Shown here: positions 48,066-57,063 of the stretch, one piece after another
Layout: each line of letters starts with the position of its first letter
How positions within the stretch are numbered: the stretch's first letter is position 1
Assembly (NCBI RefSeq): GCF_025869515.1
Contig: NZ_JAOZVR010000122.1
Span: 1 to 64,000, forward strand
Source: Ferrovibrio sp.
Lineage (GTDB): Bacteria; Pseudomonadota; Alphaproteobacteria; Ferrovibrionales; Ferrovibrionaceae
Direction: 5' to 3'
Length of the DNA stretch: 64,000 bases
Position numbers and translations under genes: made by a program
Notes under the pieces: model-generated
The model's input: the letters and a program-made list of their open reading frames with translations, nothing else
The model's database searches: none
Told to the model about the DNA's origin: nothing

Positions 48066-49205
48066 ATGACGTCCGCACCATCCGCCGCGCGTGTTAAGCG
48101 CGCCGGAAAGAAACGTGCGAAAGCGCAGCCAAAAGCCAATTCGGCGAAGCCCAATTCGGCAAAGCCCACTTTGGCAAAGCCCACTTTGGCAAAGGTCGTG
48201 CAGGTCGCCAGCCGGCGCCCAGCCGCGAGTCCCGATATCGAAGTCGGCCGCCGCGTCCTGCTGATGGAAGCCAACGGCCTGGCCGCCCTGGCGGCCAATC
48301 TGGACAGCAGCTTCGGCAAGGCCCTTGATACGCTGCTGAATGTCAGCCGCGAGGGCAGCCATTTCCGCGTCATCGTTTCGGGTATGGGCAAGAGCGGTCA
48401 TGTGGCGCGGAAAATCGCCGCGACCATGGCCTCGACCGGCACGCCGGCCATGTTCGTTCATCCGGCGGAAGCCAGCCACGGCGATCTGGGTATGGTCACC
48501 AATGGCGACGTGCTGCTCTGCCTCTCGAATTCAGGCGATGTGCCGGAAATGGCCGACCTGATTGCCCATGCCAAGCGGTTCGGCATTCCGCTGATCGGCA
48601 TGACCAGCAAGCCGAAATCGGCGCTTGGCCAGGCTTCCGACATCACGCTGGTGTTGCCGCCGGTGGAAGAAGCCTGCCCGATGGGGCTGGCGCCCACCAC
48701 ATCGACCACCATGATGCTGGCGCTGGGTGACGCGCTTGCGGTCGGCCTGATGGAGCGCAAGGGCTTCACTCGCGATCACTATCGTGTCTTCCATCCCGGC
48801 GGCCGGCTCGGCAAGCAGCTCATCAAGGTGAAAAGCCTGATGCACAGTGGTGCCGAGATGCCGCTGGTGCCATCCGGCACCGCGATGCGTGAAGCGCTGG
48901 TCACCATGGCCGGCCGCAGTTTCGGCTGTATCGGCATCGTCGGCAAAACCGGCCGCGAGAAAGACAGGCTGATCGGTATCGTGACGGACGGCGATCTGCG
49001 TCGTCATATCGAAGGCGATCTGCTGGCGCAGAAGGTGGATGCGGTGATGACCCGGAAGCCGATGACCATCGGCCAGGACCTGCTTGCCGTGGAAGCCCTG
49101 CGCGAAATGAACAGCCGCCGCATCACGGCATTCTTCGTGGTCGAGAACGGCCATCCTGTCGGCATCCTGCACATGCATGATTGCGTGCGCGCAGGCATTA
49201 CCTGA
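48066..49205 (+). CDS. kdsD: D-arabinose-5-phosphate isomerase (KpsF/GutQ family)
   Basis: 379 residues. The SIS domain (about 80-230) has GMGKSGHVARKIAATMASTG and LCLSNSGDVPEM for phospho-sugar binding, plus the family HPGGRLGKQLIKV; two CBS domains follow (about 250-375). It converts ribulose-5-phosphate to arabinose-5-phosphate, the first step to KDO for lipopolysaccharide. About 60 residues more than E. coli KdsD come from a basic N-terminal tail containing four tandem 5-residue repeats. It overlaps the lptC start (TGATG). Confidence 0.92.
   Translation: MTSAPSAARVKRAGKKRAKAQPKANSAKPNSAKPTLAKPTLAKVVQVASRRPAASPDIEVGRRVLLMEANGLAALAANLDSSFGKALDTLLNVSREGSHFRVIVSGMGKSGHVARKIAATMASTGTPAMFVHPAEASHGDLGMVTNGDVLLCLSNSGDVPEMADLIAHAKRFGIPLIGMTSKPKSALGQASDITLVLPPVEEACPMGLAPTTSTTMMLALGDALAVGLMERKGFTRDHYRVFHPGGRLGKQLIKVKSLMHSGAEMPLVPSGTAMREALVTMAGRSFGCIGIVGKTGREKDRLIGIVTDGDLRRHIEGDLLAQKVDAVMTRKPMTIGQDLLAVEALREMNSRRITAFFVVENGHPVGILHMHDCVRAGIT
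48137..48196 (+). repeat. four in-frame 15-bp repeats in the 5' part of kdsD
   Basis: Units of 15 bp (CCAATTCGGCGAAGC, CCAATTCGGCAAAGC, then twice CCACTTTGGCAAAGC/G) encode the peptides NSAKP, NSAKP, TLAKP and TLAKV. The array lies in the disordered basic N-terminal tail that the family normally lacks. Copies pair off (1-2 and 3-4), suggesting two slippage events. Confidence 0.8.
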
Positions 49206-49900
49206 TGCATGGCGCCATGATGACCGCAGATTTCAGTCAGCAGGGTTCTCCCAAGTCGCATCGCAGCGCCGATTTCATGCCGCGCGATGCCCGGCAGGTA
49301 CTGTCGGCGTTGCCGCGCCGGCGCGGTTTCGTCCGCTTCATGAAATTCATCCTGCCGCTGCTCGCGCTTGGCACCGTGGCGGCGGTGATCGCCTGGCCGC
49401 AGCTGAGCAAGCGGCGGCTGGCGATCCCGCTGACCTTCAGCGATGTTGACAGCGTCAATGCCGCGCTGGTGATGAACAATCCGCGCTATCGCGGTTCGGA
49501 TGCGAACGGCCAGCCCTATGTGGTCACCGCCGATCGCGCCATCCAGGACCCGAATGACGACAAGCAGGTGACGCTCGACCGCGTGCAGGCCGATATCACC
49601 ATGAGCAGCGGCGAATGGTGGTCGCTGACCGCCGATACCGGGCTGTATAACGGCAATGCGAGCCTGCTCGACCTGTACGGCAACATCAATGTCTATGGCG
49701 ACCGCGGCAACGAAATGCATGGCCATTCGGCCGAGGTCAACCTGCAGACCAAAGTGATTTCCAGCGATGATAAGGTCTGGGGCCAGGCGGAATTCGGCAC
49801 GATCCACGCCAATGGACTGCGGGTTTATGACAGGGGGCGGGTTATTGTGTTCATCAATGGCGTGAAGACGAAGGTCTTTCCGCGCGAGAAGCGGGGATGA
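49205..49900 (+). CDS. lptC: LPS export protein LptC
   Basis: 231 residues. A cytosolic N-terminus (about 1-45) leads to one transmembrane helix (VRFMKFILPLLALGTVAAVIA) and a periplasmic beta-jellyroll with LTFSDVDSVNAALVMNNPRYRG and SGEWWSLTADTGLYNGNASLLDLYG. It bridges the LptBFG ABC transporter and LptA. Its ATG overlaps the kdsD stop and its stop overlaps lptA (ATGA); internal ATGs 5 and 6 codons downstream are alternatives. LptF and LptG are not in this window, as usual. Confidence 0.87.
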   Translation: MHGAMMTADFSQQGSPKSHRSADFMPRDARQVLSALPRRRGFVRFMKFILPLLALGTVAAVIAWPQLSKRRLAIPLTFSDVDSVNAALVMNNPRYRGSDANGQPYVVTADRAIQDPNDDKQVTLDRVQADITMSSGEWWSLTADTGLYNGNASLLDLYGNINVYGDRGNEMHGHSAEVNLQTKVISSDDKVWGQAEFGTIHANGLRVYDRGRVIVFINGVKTKVFPREKRG

Positions 49901-50556
49901 CCGCGATGTATCGCTTCCGACTGAATCGACCCGGCAAGATCGCGGTCCTGACCAGCCTGGCGGGCCTGTTGCTGGTCTGCGGCCCTGCCGCGGCCCAGCT
50001 CAATCTCGGCGCCCGGCAGAACAGCAACGAGCCGATCGATATTTCCTCCGACACGCTGGAAGTGCAGCAGGACAAACAGCTGGCGATCTTCCGTGGCAAG
50101 GTCGATGTGCAGCAGGGCGATACGCGCCTGCGCTCGGATGAACTCTTCGTCTATTACCGCGACCGCAACCCGCCGGCGACCGGCACGGCCGGCGGCGCAC
50201 AGCCGCGCCAGCCTGTGCCACGGCCGGCTGCGGGCCAGGCTGCCGGCCCCGATTCCAGCTCGATCACCAAGATCGAAGCCAAGGGAAATGTATTCGTCTC
50301 TACGCCGAAGGAACGGGCGCAGGGGGATTTCGGCGTCTACGATGTCGACAAGCGCACCGTCACCATCACGGGCAACGTGCTGCTGACCAGCGACGACAGC
50401 ACGCTGCGCTGTGCCCGTGCCGTGATGTATCAGGATACCGGCCGCAGCACCTGCGACCCGGCTGCCGGCCAACGTGTGCGCGGTGTGATCATGCCCAACA
50501 ATGCGGAGAAATCCGGCCCTGTGCCTGCAGCCCCGGCACAGGGAGGGCAGCGCTGA
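49897..50556 (+). CDS. lptA: LptA/OstA-family lipopolysaccharide transport protein
   Basis: 219 residues with a signal peptide ending PAAAQ. The periplasmic OstA domain has [20 protein letters not shown] and repeated strand units ([45 protein letters not shown]). A Pro/Ala/Gln-rich insertion (about 95-120) divides the jellyroll. It forms the bridge carrying LPS across the periplasm. The TGATG junction with lptB shows translational coupling. Confidence 0.9.
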   Translation: MTAMYRFRLNRPGKIAVLTSLAGLLLVCGPAAAQLNLGARQNSNEPIDISSDTLEVQQDKQLAIFRGKVDVQQGDTRLRSDELFVYYRDRNPPATGTAGGAQPRQPVPRPAAGQAAGPDSSSITKIEAKGNVFVSTPKERAQGDFGVYDVDKRTVTITGNVLLTSDDSTLRCARAVMYQDTGRSTCDPAAGQRVRGVIMPNNAEKSGPVPAAPAQGGQR

Positions 50557-51344
50557 TGACAACGGGTGGCGAAAAGCTCGAAGCCGGCGGCGACGGCCTG
50601 CGCCTGGTGGCGGAAAATCCCTTCCCCGGCCTGGCGGCGCATCGCCTGGGGAAAAGCTTCAAGAAGCGGCCGGTGCTGCGCGATGTGTCGCTGTATGTCC
50701 AGCGCGGCGAGGCGGTCGGCCTGCTCGGTCCGAACGGCGCCGGCAAGACCACGACCTTCTACATCATGACCGGCCTGATCCGGCCCGATCACGGTGCCAT
50801 CACGCTGGATGGCCATAACATCACCGGCCTGCCGATGTATCGCCGGTCGCGGCTCGGCATGGGCTACCTGCCGCAGGAGGCCTCGATCTTCCGCGGCCTG
50901 ACGGTGGAGCAGAATATCCGCGCCGTGCTCGAACTGGTCGAACCGGAAACCGACCGCCGCGAGGCGATGCTGGACGATCTGCTGGCCGAATTCTCGATCA
51001 CGCATCTGCGCCGCACCCCGGCGCTGGCTCTGTCGGGCGGCGAGCGGCGGCGCTGCGAAATCGCCCGCGCGCTGGCGACGCAGCCTTCCTTCATGCTGCT
51101 CGATGAGCCGCTGGCCGGCATCGACCCGATTGCGGTCGGCGAAATCCGCCAGCTGGTGTCGCATCTGAAGGATCGCGGCATCGGCGTGCTGATCACGGAC
51201 CACAATGTCCGCGAAACACTCGATATCATCGACCGCGCTTACATCCTGCATGACGGCAAGGTCTTGATGGAAGGCAGCCCGAGCGAGATCGTCGCCGACG
51301 AGAATGTCCGGCGGGTTTACCTCGGCGAACGGTTCAGCTGGTGA
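50556..51344 (+). CDS. lptB: LPS export ABC transporter ATPase LptB
   Basis: 262 residues. Walker A is GPNGAGKTT (about 58-66), the signature is LSGGERRR, Walker B is [13 protein letters not shown] and the H-loop is [11 protein letters not shown], all typical of LptB. A 25-residue N-terminal extension precedes the usual start of the domain. It powers LPS extraction with LptFG. It ends 14 bases before rpoN. Confidence 0.95.
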   Translation: MTTGGEKLEAGGDGLRLVAENPFPGLAAHRLGKSFKKRPVLRDVSLYVQRGEAVGLLGPNGAGKTTTFYIMTGLIRPDHGAITLDGHNITGLPMYRRSRLGMGYLPQEASIFRGLTVEQNIRAVLELVEPETDRREAMLDDLLAEFSITHLRRTPALALSGGERRRCEIARALATQPSFMLLDEPLAGIDPIAVGEIRQLVSHLKDRGIGVLITDHNVRETLDIIDRAYILHDGKVLMEGSPSEIVADENVRRVYLGERFSW

Positions 51345-51358
51345 CGGGTACCTAGACC

Positions 51359-52915
51359 ATGGCCTTGGGTCCTCGTCTTGAGCTCAGGCAAGGTCAGGCG
51401 CTCGTTATGACGCCGCAGTTGCAGCAGGCGATCAAGCTGCTGCAGCTCTCCAATCTCGAATTGATGGCCTATGTCGAGCAGGAGCTCGAACGCAATCCGC
51501 TGCTCGAGCGGATCGATGGCGATGCGCCGGGCGGCGAGGACAGCCGCGATGCCTTCGAAGTCACGGATGGCGATGCGCCGGCCGAGCGCCTGGACCTCAG
51601 CTCCGACGGCATTGCCGACAAGGCGCGGGAGGCGATGGATGTCGACCCCGACGGTGACAATACCTTCAACAATGACAGCGGTTACGACGCCGCCAATGCC
51701 GATATCGGCCTGGCCAGCAATTATATCAGTGGCCGCGGCGGTGATGGCCGTTTCGATGACGAAGGCGGCGGGCTGGAGCAGACGCTGTCCGAAACGCTGA
51801 GCCTGCGCGAGCATGTGCAGGACCACTGGCTGCTGATGCCGGCCAATGTGACCGACCGGCTGATCGGCCAGGCCCTGATCGATTGCCTGGACGATGCCGG
51901 TTATATCACCGAGCCGCTGGAAGAGATCGGCGCGCGGCTCGGCATCGAGGCCGATGAGATCGAAGCCGTGCTGCTCGATCTGCAGACCATTGAGCCGGCC
52001 GGCCTGTTCGCGCGTTCCCTGAAGGAGTGCCTGGCACTGCAGCTGCGCGAGCGCGACCGGCTCGATCCGGCGATGCAGGCGCTGCTGGATAACCTGGAAC
52101 TGCTGGCCAAGCGCGATATTCCTGGCCTGATGCGTATTTGTGGCGTCGACCAGGAAGACATCGCCGATATGGTGCAGGAAATCCGCGCCCTGAACCCAAA
52201 GCCGGGCCTGTTGTTCGGCGGTGAGCCGGTGCAGACGCTGGTGCCCGACGTTTATGTGCGGCGTACCAATGACGGCAGCTGGACGGTGGAATTGAACAGC
52301 GACACGCTGCCGCGCGTGCTGGTCAACAGCCGCTATTATGCGCGCGTGACCAAGCCGGAAAAGAACAGCGGCGCGCAAAATGGTCAGCTCAAGCAGACAA
52401 AAACCTATATGTCGGACTGCCTCAATTCGGCGAACTGGCTGGTCAAGTCGCTGGACCAGCGCGCGCAGACCATTCTGAAGGTTGCCAGCGAAATCGTGCG
52501 CCAGCAGGATGCCTTTCTGCGCCATGGCGTATCGCATCTGAAGCCGCTCAATCTGCGGGCCGTGGCCGAGGCGATCGAGATGCATGAAAGCACGGTCAGC
52601 CGCGTGACCTCGAACAAAACCATGGCGACGCCGCGCGGCATCTTCGAGATGAAGTATTTCTTCACCGCCAGCATTGCAGCCACCGATGGCGGTGAGGCCT
52701 TCTCGGCCGAATCGATCCGGCATCGCATCAAGACGCTGATCGATGGCGAAAGCATCGAGGATGTATTATCGGATGACAAGATCGTCGAGATGCTGGCCGG
52801 TAAAGGTGTCGACATCGCCCGCCGCACCGTGGCGAAATACCGCGAAGCAATGAATATTCCGTCTTCAGTCGAGCGCCGGCGCCTTAAAAAGGCCGGCCTG
52901 CTGAAGGCCGGTTGA
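51359..52915 (+). CDS. rpoN: RNA polymerase sigma-54 factor
   Basis: 518 residues. Region I is the Gln/Leu-rich LRQGQALVMTPQLQQAIKLL, binding enhancer ATPases; an acidic region II (about 50-110) is followed by the core-binding domain and a helix-turn-helix (AVAEAIEMHESTVSRVTSNK). The RpoN box ARRTVAKYREAMNIPSS, which reads the -24 element, ends the protein. No enhancer-binding activator is present in the window. Downstream of lptB with a short gap, in the conserved alphaproteobacterial order. Confidence 0.96.
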   Translation: MALGPRLELRQGQALVMTPQLQQAIKLLQLSNLELMAYVEQELERNPLLERIDGDAPGGEDSRDAFEVTDGDAPAERLDLSSDGIADKAREAMDVDPDGDNTFNNDSGYDAANADIGLASNYISGRGGDGRFDDEGGGLEQTLSETLSLREHVQDHWLLMPANVTDRLIGQALIDCLDDAGYITEPLEEIGARLGIEADEIEAVLLDLQTIEPAGLFARSLKECLALQLRERDRLDPAMQALLDNLELLAKRDIPGLMRICGVDQEDIADMVQEIRALNPKPGLLFGGEPVQTLVPDVYVRRTNDGSWTVELNSDTLPRVLVNSRYYARVTKPEKNSGAQNGQLKQTKTYMSDCLNSANWLVKSLDQRAQTILKVASEIVRQQDAFLRHGVSHLKPLNLRAVAEAIEMHESTVSRVTSNKTMATPRGIFEMKYFFTASIAATDGGEAFSAESIRHRIKTLIDGESIEDVLSDDKIVEMLAGKGVDIARRTVAKYREAMNIPSSVERRRLKKAGLLKAG

Positions 52916-52928
52916 GGCAAGGCAGACC

Positions 52929-53576
52929 ATGGCTGATATTGCACCCCTGTTCGAAAGCAACCGCGCTTGGGCGATTTCCAAGCTCAATGCCGATCCAGGA
53001 TTTTTCGACCGTCTGGCGCATCAGCAGAACCCGTCCTATCTATGGATCGGCTGTGCCGACAGCCGCGTGCCGGCGAATGAAATCGTTGGTCTGGATCCCG
53101 GCGAATTATTCGTCCATCGCAATGTCGCCAATCTGGTGCATCCCGCCGACATGAATTGCCTCGCGGTATTGCAGTACGCCATCGAATTCCTGAAGGTGAA
53201 GCATGTCATCGTCACGGGTCATTACGGCTGCGGTGGTGTGCGGGCGGCGATGCAGCCACAGCAGCTCGGCCTCATCGATCACTGGCTGCGGCCGATCCGC
53301 GATGTCTATGCCAAGAATGAAGCTGAGCTTGAGGCCGTGATCGACGAATACAAGCGCGTCAATCTGCTCTGCGAGTTGAATGTCCGTGAGCAGGTCGCCA
53401 ACCTGGCCAAGACCACGATCGTGCAGAATGCCTGGCATCGCGGCCAGGATCTCAGTCTGCATGGATGGGTATACGGAATATCAAACGGCTTGATCCGCGA
53501 TCTGGGCGTTACCATATCCGGCGTGGAAACCGTCGACCGAATCTTTCGTACCGAAACGGACCGGTCGGCGCCTTAA
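52929..53576 (+). CDS. beta-class carbonic anhydrase
   Basis: 215 residues. Zinc ligands and catalytic dyad are clear: WIGCADSRVPANEIVG (Cys, Asp, Arg) and VIVTGHYGCGGVRAAM (His and Cys). A LHGWVYGISNGLIRDLG segment closes the active site. It hydrates CO2 to bicarbonate for carboxylations and pH balance. It starts 13 bases after rpoN and precedes hpf, an insertion into the common rpoN-hpf order, perhaps sharing the rpoN transcript. Confidence 0.95.
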   Translation: MADIAPLFESNRAWAISKLNADPGFFDRLAHQQNPSYLWIGCADSRVPANEIVGLDPGELFVHRNVANLVHPADMNCLAVLQYAIEFLKVKHVIVTGHYGCGGVRAAMQPQQLGLIDHWLRPIRDVYAKNEAELEAVIDEYKRVNLLCELNVREQVANLAKTTIVQNAWHRGQDLSLHGWVYGISNGLIRDLGVTISGVETVDRIFRTETDRSAP

Positions 53577-53654
53577 CCATTGGGATCATGGATAAACCAT
53601 GGCATTGGGCTGTGGATATCTTTGAAATCAATGGCTTAACGAATTTCCCTGCGG

Positions 53655-53683
53655 TTGACAGGGAAAAAGCCCTTCTCTATGGT
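53655..53683 (+). promoter_or_regulatory. sigma-70-type promoter of hpf
   Basis: TTGACA and TATGGT are separated by exactly 17 bases, 77 bases before the hpf start. The -35 hexamer is a perfect consensus, and no coding frame is interrupted. It would let hpf and ptsN be expressed independently of the rpoN transcript. Confidence 0.6.
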
Positions 53684-53759
53684 CCGCCACCGCATGACGG
53701 GCGTAGGCCGCCGTACTAGACTTCATGCCCTGACCGATCGAACTCGGATTTCGACACAG

Positions 53760-54086
53760 ATGAAAATCCTGACTTCCGGACAGCAGCTCGACCTCGGCGA
53801 CTCTTTGCGCGCCTATGTCGAGGAGCATCTCATCACCGCCGTGTCCAAGTACATGGACAATGCCATCGAGGCCAATGTCGTGTTCAAACGCGAAGGTCCG
53901 ATGTTCCATTGCCAGTGCACGGTTCATGTCGGCAGCGGCATTTCCATGCAGTCGGCGGGTGAGGCCAATGAAATTTACCTCAGCTTCGACCAGGCACTGG
54001 AGAAGCTGGCCAAACAGGTCCGGCGTGATAAACGCAAGCGACGTAATCATCACCAGCGGCTCTCCGAGCCTGGAGATGTGGCCTGA
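53760..54086 (+). CDS. hpf: ribosome hibernation promoting factor, short type
   Basis: 108 residues with the HPF/YfiA beta-alpha-beta-beta-beta-alpha fold: LTSGQQLDLGDSLRAYVEEH, KREGPMFHCQCTVHVGSG and LSFDQALEKLAKQVRRDKRK, whose basic helix contacts the 30S decoding site. Alphaproteobacterial members are usually the long form of about 190 residues with a C-terminal dimerisation domain; here the chain stops after EPGDVA, so it may not form 100S dimers by itself. The ATG is preferred over an in-frame upstream start that lies inside the promoter. Confidence 0.88.
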   Translation: MKILTSGQQLDLGDSLRAYVEEHLITAVSKYMDNAIEANVVFKREGPMFHCQCTVHVGSGISMQSAGEANEIYLSFDQALEKLAKQVRRDKRKRRNHHQRLSEPGDVA

Positions 54087-54140
54087 GCCTCCTGTGAGGT
54101 CAGCCCATCAATGGCAGAAGCCGCGGAGGCAGTATTCCCC

Positions 54141-54605
54141 ATGGAAATCTTTCAGCTCTTGAGCCCGGATGGCGTGATTGCCAATCTCAAGGCCAACAGC
54201 AAGAAACAGTCGCTGCAGGAACTTTCTGCCCGCGCGGCCAAGATCACCGGCCAGCATGAGCGCGCCATTTTTGACACGCTGCTCGAGCGCGAGCGGCTGG
54301 GCACCACCGGCGTGGGCAACGGCATCGCGATTCCGCACGGCCGCCTGCCCGGACTGGACAAGCTCTACGGCCTGTTTGCGCGCGTCGAGCGGCCGATCGA
54401 TTTTGACTCAATCGATGAGATGCCGGTCGATCTGATTTTTCTGCTGTTGGCTCCGGAATCGGCGGGTGCCGATCACCTGAAGGCGCTGGCACGAGTGTCG
54501 CGCCTGCTGCGCGACAAGGCGGTCTGCGAAAAACTGCGCGGCGCCGAAAGTGCCGACGCCATCTACGCCCTGCTCACCGACAGCCCGACCAGCCACGCCG
54601 CCTGA
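54141..54605 (+). CDS. ptsN: PTS IIA-like nitrogen-regulatory protein PtsN
   Basis: 154 residues. The phosphorylated His66 lies in GIAIPHGRLPGL, with TGVGNG and DLIFLLLAPESAGADHLKALARVSRLLRDK-type helices of the EIIA-Ntr fold. It takes phosphate from PtsP/NPr and regulates nitrogen, potassium and metabolism. I start at MEIFQLL, which matches the family N-terminus; an ATG ten codons upstream (MAEAAEAVFP) is also possible. It follows hpf as in most proteobacteria. Confidence 0.93.
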   Translation: MEIFQLLSPDGVIANLKANSKKQSLQELSARAAKITGQHERAIFDTLLERERLGTTGVGNGIAIPHGRLPGLDKLYGLFARVERPIDFDSIDEMPVDLIFLLLAPESAGADHLKALARVSRLLRDKAVCEKLRGAESADAIYALLTDSPTSHAA

Positions 54606-54675
54606 GCTTTTTTGACGAAGCCGAGCGGCGGGCCGGTCGAACCATCAGTGCAGGCCGGTCAGTGTGTGCTGCCGC

Positions 54676-54930
54676 TCAGTGTACGCTCACCGGCATCAGG
54701 TCGTTCTGCACGGCGGCGGCAAAGGCAAGATCGCGCTGCGGTGCGAATCCGAGCTGGGTACCGTTGGCGGCATAGATACCCCAGGCCAGACCTTCCGGCG
54801 TCTGCACCGGCCGAATATAGGCCAGGTCAGGTGCGCCGAGATTGGCAAAGGTTTCTTCCGTCATGGGCGGCTGCGGCCGCAGGCCGGCATTGCCGTCGGG
54901 ATTGCGGTCGTGATTGCTGGGGATAGCCAT
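54676..54930 (-). CDS. DUF1150 family protein
   Basis: 84 residues with the DUF1150 core FANLGAPDLAYIRPVQTPEG, then WGIYAANGTQLGF and a C-terminal AVQNDLMPVSVH. These small alphaproteobacterial proteins of unknown function regularly sit beside a small heat-shock protein gene, as here: the Hsp20 gene is 20 bases upstream on the same strand. AAGGAG before the ATG supports the start. A chaperone-linked role is inferred only from context. Confidence 0.88.
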   Translation of the reverse strand: MAIPSNHDRNPDGNAGLRPQPPMTEETFANLGAPDLAYIRPVQTPEGLAWGIYAANGTQLGFAPQRDLAFAAAVQNDLMPVSVH

Positions 54931-54950
54931 TTTTACTCCTTCCGGCCCTG

Positions 54951-55415
54951 TCAGCGGCCGTTACCGGACTTGCCGCCGACACCCAGGGTGTCGCTGCGGC
55001 CGCCGTCCGTACTGTTAATAGCAATATTGCGAACCTGAGGTTCCGGTTTCGGCCGGTGCAAATCGATATGCAGCAGGCCGTGGCCGAGTTCGGCGCGGAT
55101 GACCTCTATGCCGTCTGCCAGAACGAAGCTGCGCTGGAACTGTCGCGCGGCAATGCCGCGATGCAGATACACGCGCTCTTTTTCATCGGTCTGTTTGCCG
55201 CGGATGACAAGCTGGTTGTCTTCGACGGTGATGCCGAGATTATCCGGCCCAAATCCGGCCACAGCCAGGGTAATGCGCAGATCGTTCTCGCCGGTCTGTT
55301 CGATATTGTAAGGGGGGTAGCCTTCCGAGCCTGTCTTGGTGGCACGTTCGATCATCCGCTCGACATGGTCGAAACCGAGCAGAAGCGGGCTGGAAAAAAT
55401 CGAGACGCGGTTCAT
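54951..55415 (-). CDS. Hsp20 family small heat-shock protein
   Basis: 154 residues. It starts MNRVSIFSSPLLLGFDHVE and has the alpha-crystallin domain with YPPYNIEQTGENDLRITLAVAGFG, the RGIAARQFQRSFVLADGIEV strand pair, and ends in a Gly/Ser tail; the I-x-I-type motif is NIAIN. IbpA/HspD-like holdase chaperone binding unfolded proteins. The start is fixed by AAGGAG six bases upstream; a much longer frame upstream is shadow. Likely heat- or stress-regulated; I see no clear ROSE element in the short leader. Confidence 0.92.
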   Translation of the reverse strand: MNRVSIFSSPLLLGFDHVERMIERATKTGSEGYPPYNIEQTGENDLRITLAVAGFGPDNLGITVEDNQLVIRGKQTDEKERVYLHRGIAARQFQRSFVLADGIEVIRAELGHGLLHIDLHRPKPEPQVRNIAINSTDGGRSDTLGVGGKSGNGR

Positions 55416-55548
55416 CGAGCACTCCTTATAAAAAGCGAGTTGCGCCCGGACCCTCAGAGGCATCCGGACACCGAAGATGTGGGGTGCGATGGCTTGCGGA
55501 TCAAGGCCTGTCTGGGCAGGATGTTGCCGCGAAAACCGGAGGTTTATT

Positions 55549-57060
55549 GTGGCGGAAACTGGGCAAAAAATTGAAACCGTCGGCGTGATCGGCGCAGGCG
55601 CCATGGGGCGGGGCATCGCCCAGGTCGGTATGACCGGCGGCATGACCGTCCTGCTGTTCGACGCCATGGCCGGCGCCGCGGCCAAAGCCCGCGATGCCAT
55701 CTTCGCCCAGCTCGACCAGATGGTTGCCAAGAACCGTCTCGAAAGCGCCGCTGCCGAGGCCGCCAAGGCCCGGCTCAGCGTGGCGGAGTCTCTCGACGCT
55801 TTCAAAGCGGCCGATCTGGTGGTCGAAGCCATCGTCGAAAACCTGGCAATCAAACAGGATGTGTTCCGTCAGCTTGAAGCCATCGTGCGGCCGGATTGCC
55901 TGCTGGCCTCCAATACGTCGTCGTTGCGGATCGCCAGTATTGCCGCCGCCTGCAGGCAGCGCGACCGGATCGCCGGACTGCATTTCTTCAATCCGGTGCC
56001 GCTGATGAAACTGGTGGAAGTGATCCGGGCACCGGGCACCAGCGATGCCACGATCGCCACCCTGGTCACGGTGGGCGAGCGGATGGGGCGGCTGCCGGTG
56101 GTGGTACAGGACAGTCCGGGCTTCCTGGTCAACCTGGGCGGCCGGGCCTATACGCAGGAAGCCCTGCGCATCGTGTCGGAAGGCGTGGCCACTCCGGCGC
56201 AGGTGGATGCGGTGATGCGCGATAACTGGGGCTTCAAGATGGGCCCCTTCGAACTGATGGACCTGACCGGCATCGACGTCAATTTCCCGGTCAGCCAGAT
56301 CATCCACGAAGGCTATTTCTACGACCGCCGTCTCGCCACCGCGCCACTGCACCAGCTGCTGAAGGAAAGCGGACAGTTCGGTCGCAAGACCAGGCAGGGC
56401 TTTTTTGCCTATGACGAGGCCGGCAAGGGTGTCGTGCCGCCGGCCGATGCGACGACCGCGGCGGCTCCGGCCGGGCGCGTCGTGCTGGCCGATGCCGACG
56501 ACGAGGCGCTGGGCGAGTTGCTGCGCAGCCTCGGCCTGGAGGTCAGCGGTTTCGACGACGGCGACAGCGCCATCCTCTGCGCGCCCCTGGGCGAGGATTG
56601 TTCGACTTATGCGGCACGGCTGAAGCTGGATCACCGGCGGCTGTTCGCCCTCGATATCGCCGGCAAGCTGGACAAGCGCCTGACCCTGATGCGCGCGCCG
56701 GGTGCCCGCCGCGACCTGTTCGATGCCGTGGTGGCCCGCCTGCATGCCGCCGGCCGTGCCGTGGTGACAATCCATGACAGCCCGGGTTTCATCGGCCAGC
56801 GTATCGCCGCCATGGTGGCCAATCTGGGTTGCGAGATGGCGCAGATCCGTGTGGCCAGCCCGGCCGATATCGACAAGGCGATGACGCTCGGCCTGAATTA
56901 TCCGTTCGGGCCGCTGGCCCTGGCCGATGCGATGGGCCTGGAAACCGTGCACACGGTGCTGACCCAGCTGCAGGACATTACCGGCGATGACCGCTACCGG
57001 CCCAGCCTGTGGCTGCGCCGCCGTGCCCTGCTGGGCCTTTCGGCTCTGACGGAAGATTAG
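55549..57060 (+). CDS. 3-hydroxyacyl-CoA dehydrogenase, tandem C-terminal domains
   Basis: 503 residues from a GTG preceded by GGAGG. The N-terminal Rossmann domain starts VGVIGAGAMGRGIAQVGMTGG; the catalytic His is in GLHFFNPVPLMKLVEV. A first 3HCDH C-terminal domain (about 190-290, SPGFLVNLGGRAYTQEA) is followed by a second, diverged one (about 390-490, SPGFIGQRIAAMVANLG). The form matches PaaH/Hbd-like enzymes of aromatic or butanoate breakdown that oxidise 3-hydroxyacyl-CoA with NAD. Its 5' flank also serves the divergent Hsp20 gene. Confidence 0.92.
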   Translation: MAETGQKIETVGVIGAGAMGRGIAQVGMTGGMTVLLFDAMAGAAAKARDAIFAQLDQMVAKNRLESAAAEAAKARLSVAESLDAFKAADLVVEAIVENLAIKQDVFRQLEAIVRPDCLLASNTSSLRIASIAAACRQRDRIAGLHFFNPVPLMKLVEVIRAPGTSDATIATLVTVGERMGRLPVVVQDSPGFLVNLGGRAYTQEALRIVSEGVATPAQVDAVMRDNWGFKMGPFELMDLTGIDVNFPVSQIIHEGYFYDRRLATAPLHQLLKESGQFGRKTRQGFFAYDEAGKGVVPPADATTAAAPAGRVVLADADDEALGELLRSLGLEVSGFDDGDSAILCAPLGEDCSTYAARLKLDHRRLFALDIAGKLDKRLTLMRAPGARRDLFDAVVARLHAAGRAVVTIHDSPGFIGQRIAAMVANLGCEMAQIRVASPADIDKAMTLGLNYPFGPLALADAMGLETVHTVLTQLQDITGDDRYRPSLWLRRRALLGLSALTED

Positions 57061-57063
57061 CCG

